The notes below the pieces were generated by a model. That model ran no database searches. It was given only the letters and a program-made list of their open reading frames with translations, and was not told the origin of the DNA. From assembly GCF_034258515.1 (NCBI RefSeq), contig NZ_CP139438.1, forward strand, positions 2,790,001 through 2,854,000: a stretch of DNA of 64,000 nucleotides, given 5' to 3'. Both the position numbers and the translations under genes were made by a program. Positions 57,353 through 64,000 of this stretch are shown in pieces; position 1 is the first letter of the stretch, and each line of letters opens with the position of its first letter. This DNA comes from Pseudarthrobacter oxydans (lineage in GTDB: Bacteria; Actinomycetota; Actinomycetes; Actinomycetales; Micrococcaceae).

Positions 57353-58741
57353 ATGACCGCAGCAGCCGCCGTCCGGGATGATTCCGGCACGCCTGTCCCC
57401 CACTGGGCCGCACCCTTCGCGTCCCGGCCCGTCAATGCCACCGTCACGGTACCCGGTTCCAAGTCGCTGACTAACAGGTACCTGGTCCTTGCAGCCCTGG
57501 CTGATGGACCGTCCCGCCTGCGCGCACCGCTGCACTCCAGGGACTCCGCGCTGATGATCGAAGCACTTCGCCAGCTGGGGGCCACCATTACGGAGGTGCC
57601 CGGGGACGGAGCCTTCGGACCCGACCTGGAAGTTGTTCCGCTGGACCCGGACGCCGCCCCGTCCCTGGCCAGGATTGACTGCGGCCTCGCCGGCACGGTC
57701 ATGCGGTTCGTCCCGCCCCTCGCGGCACTGCGCAGGGGCGCCGGCGAGTTCGACGGCGACCCCCACGCCCGCAAGCGGCCGATGGGAACCATCATCGAGG
57801 CACTCAAGTCGCTCGGAGTGGCCGTTTCCTCCACGGAGGGCGGCACGCCGTCGTCATTGCCGTTTGTGGTGGATGGCACGGGTGAGGTCCGCGGCGGCCA
57901 CCTGGTAATCGACGCCAGCGCCTCCTCCCAGTTCGTTTCGGCGCTGCTCCTGGTGGGGGCACGGTTCACCGAGGGGCTGCACCTGGAACACATGGGCAAG
58001 CCCGTGCCCAGCCTCGACCACATCAACATGACCGTGGCCGTCCTGCGTGGAGCCGGTGTTGCCGTGGACGACTCCGTTCCCAACCACTGGGTTGTCAGCC
58101 CGGGACCCATCCGGGCGTTTGACCAGCGGATCGAGCAGGACCTGTCCAACGCCGGGCCGTTCCTCGCCGCGGCTTTGGCCTCGCGGGGCACCGTGCGGAT
58201 CCCCGGCTGGCCCGAGGAAACGCAGCAGGTGGGTGACCTCTGGCGCAGCATCCTCGCCCGGATGGGCGCGGACGTCACCCTGCACGACGGCGTCCTGACA
58301 GTCACGGGCGGACCGGCCATCAAGGGCGCGGACTTCGCCGACACCAGCGAGCTGGCCCCCACCGTAGCCGCCCTGTGTGCACTGGCGGACGGGCCGTCGC
58401 GGCTGAGCGGTATTGCCCACCTGCGGGGACACGAAACGGACCGGCTTGCCGCGCTGGTGGCCGAAATCAACCGGCTCGGCGGTGACGCTGAGGAGACCAG
58501 CGATGGCCTGGTGATCCGTCCTGCCAGGCTGCACGCCGGTGTCGTCCACAGTTACGCGGACCACCGCATGGCTACCGCCGGAGCCATCCTCGGCCTGGCC
58601 GTGGAGGGCGTCGAGGTGGAGGACATCGCCACCACCGCCAAGACCATGCCGGACTTCCCCCGGTTGTGGGCGGACATGCTTGCGCAGGACGGCACCCCCG
58701 AGGCGGGGGCGGAAGGTTCCAGCGGTGGCGCGGAGCACTGA
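57353..58741 (+). CDS. aroA: 3-phosphoshikimate 1-carboxyvinyltransferase (EPSP synthase)
   Basis: The 462-residue enzyme makes 5-enolpyruvylshikimate 3-phosphate in aromatic amino acid synthesis. The PGSKSLTNR motif (residues 38-46) and the C-terminal [10 protein letters not shown] are intact. It overlaps rsgA by 17 bp. Confidence 0.95.
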   Translation: MTAAAAVRDDSGTPVPHWAAPFASRPVNATVTVPGSKSLTNRYLVLAALADGPSRLRAPLHSRDSALMIEALRQLGATITEVPGDGAFGPDLEVVPLDPDAAPSLARIDCGLAGTVMRFVPPLAALRRGAGEFDGDPHARKRPMGTIIEALKSLGVAVSSTEGGTPSSLPFVVDGTGEVRGGHLVIDASASSQFVSALLLVGARFTEGLHLEHMGKPVPSLDHINMTVAVLRGAGVAVDDSVPNHWVVSPGPIRAFDQRIEQDLSNAGPFLAAALASRGTVRIPGWPEETQQVGDLWRSILARMGADVTLHDGVLTVTGGPAIKGADFADTSELAPTVAALCALADGPSRLSGIAHLRGHETDRLAALVAEINRLGGDAEETSDGLVIRPARLHAGVVHSYADHRMATAGAILGLAVEGVEVEDIATTAKTMPDFPRLWADMLAQDGTPEAGAEGSSGGAEH

Positions 58742-59840
58742 CTCCTGGGACGAATCCGACGTCCGGATTCGGCCCAGCAAAAAGGGCTCCAGGCCCCGCA
58801 CGAAGGACAGGCCCAGCCACGACGACGCCGTCACCGGCCGGATCATCACGGTTGACCGGGGCCGTTACAGGGCTGTGGTGGGTGAGGACTCGGGCAACGA
58901 GCGTGTGGTTATTGCCGCCAGGGCAAGGGAACTGCGAAGGAACCCGGTGGTGGCGGGGGATTTCGTTTCACTCGTGGGTGACGTCTCCGGCGAGCCGGAC
59001 ACCTTGGCACGGCTGGTGAAAATCCAGGACCGCAAGACGCTCCTGCGGCGCAGCGCCGATGACACTGATCCCGTGGAACGCGCCGTGGTGGCCAATGCGG
59101 ACCAACTGGTCATTGTGGTGGCCGCTGCCAACCCCGAGCCACGGACTGGCTTCATCGACCGCGCCCTGGTGGCCGCCTACGACGCCGGTATCGAGCCGAT
59201 CCTGCTGGTCACCAAGGCGGACATCAAGGATCCTGCGGAGCTGCTGGCCAACTACACCCACCTGGACTTCCCCGTGATCATCAGCCGGACGGCGGATGCG
59301 CAGGCCTCGGGCGTGGATGCCCGCTCCGACGACGGGCTCTCCGCCCGCCTGGACAGGGCCGCCGTCGCGGAGCTCCGGACCCACCTCGGCGGGAAAGTGA
59401 CCGTGATGCTGGGGCATTCCGGCGTGGGCAAGTCAACCATGGTGAATGCGCTGACCGGGGCCGAACGGGCCACCGGAGGGGTGAACGCGGTGACCGGCCG
59501 GGGCAGGCACACGTCGTCGTCCGCCCTCGCCCTGCGCCTCGCTGACGCGCCGTCCGGCAGCTGGATCATCGACACCCCCGGCATCCGCTCCTTCGGCCTG
59601 GCCCACGTGGACCCGGACCGGATCCTGCGCTCCTTCCCGGACCTCTCTCCCGGCACGGATGACTGCGAGCGCGGCTGCAAGCACACAGCCACCGCCGTGG
59701 ACTGTGGGCTGGACGCGTGGGTAGCGGGAGGCCATGCCGGACCCACCGGTTCAGCAAGGCTGGCCTCCCTGCGGCGGCTCCTGGGGACGGACCCCCGAAT
59801 GGAAGCCCAGGAGGCCAAGGAGCTGGGCAGCGTTAACTGA
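58725..59840 (+). CDS. rsgA: Ribosome small subunit-dependent GTPase A
   Basis: The 371-residue GTPase helps 30S maturation. It has an OB domain (about 35-95), the circularly permuted G domain with G1 GHSGVGKST (near 229) after G4-like TKAD, and a C-terminal zinc motif ([15 protein letters not shown]). The start is the GTG at 58725 with an upstream GGAAGG. The gene lies inside the 3' end of aroA, so translation is coupled. Confidence 0.92.
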   Translation: MARSTDSWDESDVRIRPSKKGSRPRTKDRPSHDDAVTGRIITVDRGRYRAVVGEDSGNERVVIAARARELRRNPVVAGDFVSLVGDVSGEPDTLARLVKIQDRKTLLRRSADDTDPVERAVVANADQLVIVVAAANPEPRTGFIDRALVAAYDAGIEPILLVTKADIKDPAELLANYTHLDFPVIISRTADAQASGVDARSDDGLSARLDRAAVAELRTHLGGKVTVMLGHSGVGKSTMVNALTGAERATGGVNAVTGRGRHTSSSALALRLADAPSGSWIIDTPGIRSFGLAHVDPDRILRSFPDLSPGTDDCERGCKHTATAVDCGLDAWVAGGHAGPTGSARLASLRRLLGTDPRMEAQEAKELGSVN

Positions 59841-59888
59841 CGGGGCCCGGTTCCCGGCAGAACGGCGCGCAGACGGTAGTTTGGAACC

Positions 59889-60701
59889 ATGATCCAACCC
59901 GCTTCGAGCTACAACGATGACCTGCGCCTGGCCCACGTCCTGGCCGACTCAGTGGACGACCAGACAATGAGCCGCTTCAAGGCGCTGGACCTCCACATCG
60001 AGACCAAGCCGGACCTGACGCCCGTCACCGATGCCGACAAGGCGGCCGAGGAGGCCATCCGCGGCCAGCTCTCCCGTTCCCGTCCGCGCGATGCCGTACT
60101 CGGCGAGGAGTTTGGCAGCACCGGCCATGGTGCGCGGCGGTGGATCATCGATCCCATCGACGGCACCAAGAATTTCGTCCGCGGCGTTCCGGTGTGGGCC
60201 ACCCTGATCGCCCTCGTGGACGAAGGCGAGCCGGTGGTGGGCGTGGTGAGCGCCCCTGCACTGGGCAAGCGCTGGTGGGCGGCCAAGGGCATGGGCGCCT
60301 ATATGGGACGTTCCCTGGCAGCCGCAACCCGCCTCCGCGTGTCCAACGTGTCCAAACTGTCCGACGCTTCCCTGTCATATTCGAGCCTTGGCGGCTGGAA
60401 GGAGCGCGGTAACCTCAACGAATTCCTGGGCCTCACGGAGGACGTGTGGCGTACCAGGGCATTCGGGGACTTCTGGTCGTACTGCATGGTGGCGGAAGGC
60501 TCGGTGGATATCGCCTGCGAGCCCGAGCTCAACCTCTACGACATGGCCGCCCTGGTGCCCATCGTGGTTGAAGCGGGCGGCCGGTTCACATCGCTGGAAG
60601 GTGAGGACGGCCCGTTCGGCGGCAACGCACTGGCCACGAATTCCATCCTTCACTCGGAGGTGCTGCGCCGGTTGAACCCGGACCTGGACGACCTCCTCTG
60701 A
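59889..60701 (+). CDS. hisN: Histidinol-phosphate phosphatase (inositol monophosphatase type)
   Basis: The 270-residue enzyme has the inositol monophosphatase fold: GEEFG (near 76), WIIDPIDGTKNFVRG (87-101) and the C-terminal EPELNLYDMAALVPIVVEAGG. The aroA-rsgA-hisN order and family resemblance point to histidinol-phosphate phosphatase (HisN). Another phosphatase activity is possible, since the family is broad. Confidence 0.88.
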   Translation: MIQPASSYNDDLRLAHVLADSVDDQTMSRFKALDLHIETKPDLTPVTDADKAAEEAIRGQLSRSRPRDAVLGEEFGSTGHGARRWIIDPIDGTKNFVRGVPVWATLIALVDEGEPVVGVVSAPALGKRWWAAKGMGAYMGRSLAAATRLRVSNVSKLSDASLSYSSLGGWKERGNLNEFLGLTEDVWRTRAFGDFWSYCMVAEGSVDIACEPELNLYDMAALVPIVVEAGGRFTSLEGEDGPFGGNALATNSILHSEVLRRLNPDLDDLL

Positions 60702-60721
60702 CCCTCCTCTTCCGAATAATC

Positions 60722-60760
60722 AACGGCGGGCACCTCCGAAAGGAGGCGCCCGCCGTCGTT
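60722..60760 (+). terminator. Terminator after hisN
   Basis: ACGGCGGGC-A-CCTCC pairs with GGAGG-C-GCCCGCCGT around a GAAA tetraloop (9 + 5 bp with one mismatch), then CGTTATCTT. It lies 20 bp after the stop. Confidence 0.85.
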
Positions 60761-60860
60761 ATCTTCGGCAAAAGCGGACCTTTTCAACTGCGCGTAACAA
60801 AGGCCTTAACATTCCAGCCGGCTTTTAGCCTGCGCGGGCTATGTCCTACGCTCTTAACCA

Positions 60861-60975
60861 GGTCACGAGTGCCAGCGCTAAACCCCGGTTTGCTGGCCGG
60901 CAACCCTCCATTCGCGGTGGGGTGCCCCGGGTGACGACCAGGCCGGTCCGGAACGGATGCGGCAAGCGCGGATTC
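60861..60975 (+). ncRNA. SAM-IV riboswitch
   Basis: The sequence matches the SAM-IV class in its P1-P4 core: GTGCCAGCG, CCGGTTTGCTGGCCGGCAACC, GGTGGGGTGCCCCGGGTGA and CCAGGCC. A GGCAAGCGCG segment near 60961 forms the outer pseudoknot. It binds S-adenosylmethionine and controls sulfur genes in actinobacteria. The start codon of the next gene is 34 bp downstream, so control could be at translation. Confidence 0.92.
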
Positions 60976-61009
60976 CCCCAGCGGAGTCCTGTTTCAAAGT
61001 GAGGTCTCT

Positions 61010-62452
61010 GTGACAACAGCCACCGTCTCCCCCAACGCCGCAATCCAGCCTGACGCCGCAGCACAACCCGGACAGGACGCCCTCTTCGACCAGCGCCACG
61101 CCGCAGCCGGCCGTCCCCTGGCGGCAGTCACGGGCGCCGAAATCCAGGCTCCCCTGATCCATGGCGGGCACGTCCGGTACGCGAACCTGGACTATGGCGC
61201 GTCCGCGCCGGCGCTTTCCGTGGTGTCCGCCTACCTCAACGAAATCCTGCCGTTCTACGCGAGCGTGCACCGCGGAGCCGGCTACGCCTCCCAGATCAGC
61301 ACCTCGGTCTACGAGAATGCCCGTGCCATCGTCCGGGAGTTCGTGGGCGGCCGCCCGGACGATTCCGTGATCTTCACCCGGAACACCACCGACTCCCTCA
61401 ACCTGCTGGCCGGCTGCCTGCCCGTCACGAACGGCCGGGCTGACGGCGACGTCCTGTACCTCGACATTGAGCACCACGCCAACCTGCTGCCATGGCAGGG
61501 TGTCCCCCACCGCAGCATCGTGGCGGACGACACCATCGCAGGAACCATTGAGGCCGTGCGTGCCGAACTGCAGCACGGCGGGGTAAGCCTGCTCGCCGTC
61601 ACCGGCGCGTCGAACGTCACGGGCGAGATCCTTCCCGTTCGCGCCCTCGCCGCACTCGCCCACGAGCACGGCGCACGGATCGTGGTGGACGCGGCCCAGC
61701 TGGCGCCGCACCGCCGCATCGACATCACCGCTGACGACGTCGACTACATTGCCTTCTCGGGGCACAAGCTTTACGCGCCTTTTGGCGCCGGTGTGCTGGT
61801 GGGCCGGCCGGACTGGCTCGACGCCGGAACACCGCACCTTGCCGGCGGCGGCGCCGTCAAGGAGGCAAGGCTCGACGGCGTCAGCTGGGCAACGGGCCCG
61901 GCCCGCCATGAGGGCGGATCACCGAACGTGCTGGGAGCGGCCACCCTGGCCCGCGCAACGCAGGTCATCGCGGAACTGGACCAGGACCGCTGGCATGCCC
62001 ATGAATCGGCCATCCGCTCCTACCTGGTGGAGGGCCTGCAGGGAATCGACGGCGTGACCGTCCACCAGATCTTTCAGGACACCAACCCGGATACGGACAC
62101 CATCGGCGTGGTCAACTTCTCGGTCGAAGGCTACGACGCCGGACTGGTGGCGGCGTACCTGTCGGCAGAGCATGGCGTGGGCCTGCGTGACGGCCGCTTC
62201 TGCGCCCACCCGCTGCTGAAGCGGCTGGGGCTGCCGTCCGGATCCCTCCGTGCCAGCTTCGGCGTGGGATCCCGGCTTGACGATGCCGAGCGTCTGCTGG
62301 CAGGCATCCGGGACCTGCGGACCAAGGGGCTCGGCTGGGACTACGTGGTGGACGCGGGCCGCTGGGTTCCCGCCAACGACAACCGCACCTACCCCCACTG
62401 GGCGCCCAACACCCCGGGAACGGCCGGCGCCGCCCCCTGCATCGACGACTGA
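61010..62452 (+). CDS. SufS-like cysteine desulfurase/class V aminotransferase
   Basis: The 480-residue PLP enzyme has the PLP lysine Lys253 in AFSGHKLYAPFGAG. A Cys398 sits in the loop GLRDGRFCAHPLLKRLG, at the place of the catalytic cysteine in SufS. This suggests cysteine desulfurase activity. The first 45 residues and a C-terminal tail are extra. It is under the SAM-IV riboswitch, unusual for a standard Suf enzyme. GTG start with GAGG 6 bp upstream. Confidence 0.85.
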   Translation: MTTATVSPNAAIQPDAAAQPGQDALFDQRHAAAGRPLAAVTGAEIQAPLIHGGHVRYANLDYGASAPALSVVSAYLNEILPFYASVHRGAGYASQISTSVYENARAIVREFVGGRPDDSVIFTRNTTDSLNLLAGCLPVTNGRADGDVLYLDIEHHANLLPWQGVPHRSIVADDTIAGTIEAVRAELQHGGVSLLAVTGASNVTGEILPVRALAALAHEHGARIVVDAAQLAPHRRIDITADDVDYIAFSGHKLYAPFGAGVLVGRPDWLDAGTPHLAGGGAVKEARLDGVSWATGPARHEGGSPNVLGAATLARATQVIAELDQDRWHAHESAIRSYLVEGLQGIDGVTVHQIFQDTNPDTDTIGVVNFSVEGYDAGLVAAYLSAEHGVGLRDGRFCAHPLLKRLGLPSGSLRASFGVGSRLDDAERLLAGIRDLRTKGLGWDYVVDAGRWVPANDNRTYPHWAPNTPGTAGAAPCIDD

Positions 62453-62546
62453 CCTGCGACTCGACCGGCGGCGTGCGCTCAGCCACGCCCGGGCGGGTAC
62501 GGTAAATTCGGAAGGTAGCAACGAGACCCGACGAAGGAGGCCACGC

Positions 62547-63305
62547 GTGGCACGGGGTGGCCCCAGGCTGGATCACAGCCGGCGGCGGGAGCTGGGCCAG
62601 AGCTTCCAGGATGGCGGCAAACACTACCAGCAGGTGCGGCCCGGGTATCCCGCTGAGACAGCACAGTGGCTGGTACCTCCGGGCGCCCGGGACGCGCTCG
62701 ACGTTGGTGCCGGCACGGGCAAGTTCACTGAACTGCTGCTGGGGCTGGTGCCGTCCGTCACGGCGGTGGACCCCTCAGCCGACATGCTCGGACAGCTGGC
62801 GGAACATTATCCCGGCGCCGCGGCTGTCCTGGGCACCGCGGAGGCCACCGGCCTGCCTGACTCAGCGTTCGACGTCGTCACCGTGGCGCAGGCCTGGCAC
62901 TGGTGCGATGCGCTGAGGGCAAGCACGGAACTGGCCCGCGTCCTCCGCCCCGGGGGAACGCTTGGCCTGGTGTGGAACCAGCTGGACACGTCCGTCCCCT
63001 GGGTCCACCGGCTCTCGAGGATCATGCATGCCGGGGACGTCTACAAACCCGGTTTCCGGCCGCTGGTGGGGCCTGAGTTCGAGGGCTTGGAGGACCACCT
63101 GACGCACTGGCAGGACTCCGTCACCACCACCGACCTGATGGAGCTGACAAAGTCGCGCAGCTACTACCTCCGTGCGGGTGAGGCCACCCGGGCGAAGGTA
63201 CTGGCGAACCTCGACTGGTACCTGCATGAGCACCTCGGACATGCGCCGGACGAAGACCTGGAGTTGCCATACCTCACCCTGGCCTGGCGGGCGGTGAGGG
63301 CATGA
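62547..63305 (+). CDS. SAM-dependent methyltransferase (class I)
   Basis: The 252-residue methyltransferase starts at a GTG with a GAAGGAGG Shine-Dalgarno. It has the SAM motif LDVGAGTGKFTELLLG (near 52) followed by VTAVDPSADML and AQAWHWCD. The target is unknown. It resembles ubiquinone/menaquinone-type C-methyltransferases that are common and often unassigned. It is 94 bp downstream of the cysteine desulfurase gene. Confidence 0.85.
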   Translation: MARGGPRLDHSRRRELGQSFQDGGKHYQQVRPGYPAETAQWLVPPGARDALDVGAGTGKFTELLLGLVPSVTAVDPSADMLGQLAEHYPGAAAVLGTAEATGLPDSAFDVVTVAQAWHWCDALRASTELARVLRPGGTLGLVWNQLDTSVPWVHRLSRIMHAGDVYKPGFRPLVGPEFEGLEDHLTHWQDSVTTTDLMELTKSRSYYLRAGEATRAKVLANLDWYLHEHLGHAPDEDLELPYLTLAWRAVRA

Positions 63306-63369
63306 GTGCCCGCCACCGCCGGCCCCGCCGGTCCCCGCATGGCGGCGGCGAGCCGGTAGGCTTGATCCC

Positions 63370-64000
63370 GTGAAGACCAGCGCGCCCTCCTCCTCCATCG
63401 AGGACTACGTCAAGGTCATCTACTCTTTCACCGAATGGCAGGACAAGCCCATCACGTCCTCCCAGCTGGCGCAGCGCCTTGGCGTGGCCAATTCCTCCGT
63501 ATCGGAAATGGTCCGCAAGCTGAAGGACCAGGGCCTGGTGGACCACAAACCGTACAGTGCCATCAGGCTCACGGACGCCGGTCTCCGGCTTGCCCTTTCC
63601 ATGGTGCGGCGCCACCGGCTGATCGAGACGTACCTCGTCCAGCAGCTGGGGTACAGCTGGGACGAGGTGCACGACGAAGCCGAACTGCTGGAGCATGCCG
63701 TCTCGGACACCTTCATAGAACGGATGGCAGCCAAGCTGGGCAACCCGCAGCGGGATCCGCACGGCGATCCGATCCCCACCGCCGATGGCAAAGTGTTCAT
63801 GCCCCGCGCGCACCTCATGGGTGAACTTGATGAGGGCCATACCGGCCGGATTACCCGGATCAGCGACGACAACCCGGAACTGCTCCGCTACCTCGCCGCC
63901 GAGGAGATAGACCTCGACGCCGAAGTTGAGGTGGTGGGCCGCCGGCCCTTCGGCGGCGCCCTGGTGGTGCGGATCAGCAATTCGGGCCGCGAACGGAACT
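63370..64000 (+). CDS. DtxR/MntR-type metal-dependent regulator (partial)
   Basis: A GTG-start frame of 210 codons runs off the right edge. The N-terminal winged helix (SSIEDYVKVIYSFTEWQDKPITSSQLAQRLGVANSSVSEMVRKLKDQGLV) and the metal-binding DEAELLEHAVSDTFIERM belong to the DtxR/IdeR/MntR family. A C-terminal FeoA/SH3-like part begins near 150. It probably senses Mn or Fe. The end is outside the window. Confidence 0.9.
   Translation, partial: MKTSAPSSSIEDYVKVIYSFTEWQDKPITSSQLAQRLGVANSSVSEMVRKLKDQGLVDHKPYSAIRLTDAGLRLALSMVRRHRLIETYLVQQLGYSWDEVHDEAELLEHAVSDTFIERMAAKLGNPQRDPHGDPIPTADGKVFMPRAHLMGELDEGHTGRITRISDDNPELLRYLAAEEIDLDAEVEVVGRRPFGGALVVRISNSGRERN

Noticed and set aside
56461..58470. Upstream in-frame extension of sigR, about 670 codons long, running opposite aroA and DoxX
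   Set aside because: It overlaps well-defined genes on the other strand. Only the part from 56700 is kept as a possible isoform.

Overview
The window is chromosomal DNA from a high-GC actinobacterium. It most resembles Arthrobacter, Pseudarthrobacter or a related member of the Micrococcaceae. The evidence is frequent GTG and TTG starts, the actinobacterial proteins NucS/EndoMS, SigR-RsrA, the fused 2-oxoglutarate enzyme Kgd and the 24-residue ribosomal protein bL37, and a SAM-IV riboswitch. Almost all of it is housekeeping DNA in tightly packed, translationally coupled operons. I see no prophage, transposase, CRISPR array or rRNA. One tRNA, tRNA-Arg(CCG), is present.

Layout. 1-1.6 kb: the end of a zinc-ribbon-like gene, nucS and a cold-shock gene with a long leader and a 17-bp-stem terminator. 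1.7-6 kb (minus): an MprF/DUF2156-like membrane protein, a membrane-anchored esterase and a DUF2550 protein. 6-14 kb (minus): the complete F1Fo ATP synthase operon atpBEFHAGDC, preceded by two AtpI/AtpZ-like membrane genes. 14-17.2 kb: three cell-wall glycan enzymes (WecA/TagO-type, GT2, WecG/TagA-type) with a 17-bp tandem repeat between two of them. 17.2-22.5 kb (minus): rho, prfA, prmC and the threonylcarbamoyl-AMP synthase gene. Between rho and prfA lie two inverted-repeat elements. 22.8-29.3 kb (minus): argS-lysA-hom-thrC-thrB, which makes lysine and threonine from the aspartate pathway.

29.5-32.4 kb (plus): a three-gene flavin electron-transfer module made of an FMN-binding lipoprotein, ApbE, and a membrane protein fused to a ferredoxin reductase-like domain. 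32.5-34.2 kb: tRNA-Arg, then an M4 metalloprotease beside an emfourin-type inhibitor. 34.2-42.6 kb: a GlxA-type regulator, the helicase HrpA, and a four-gene minus-strand operon (MBL hydrolase, sulfurtransferase, alcohol dehydrogenase, HIT protein) in which each gene overlaps the next by ATGA. 42.7-45.9 kb: zur and znuABC with a near-perfect Zur-like operator. 46-48.5 kb: two coupled CNNM/CBS transporters. 49-52.8 kb: kgd. 53-55.1 kb: an SGNH hydrolase and a DUF4097-PadR pair whose promoter is flanked by two identical palindromic sites.

55.3-57.3 kb: bL37, rsrA, sigR with a SigR-type autoregulatory promoter, and a divergent DoxX gene. 57.4-60.7 kb: aroA-rsgA-hisN. 60.8-64 kb: a SAM-IV riboswitch ahead of a SufS-like cysteine desulfurase, a methyltransferase and a truncated DtxR/MntR regulator.

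The parts most worth a second look are the flavin electron-transfer module, the 167-bp element with 21-bp terminal inverted repeats downstream of rho, the sigR promoter that could start a leaderless long isoform, the DUF4097-PadR double operator, the 17-bp repeat array, and the protease-inhibitor pair.
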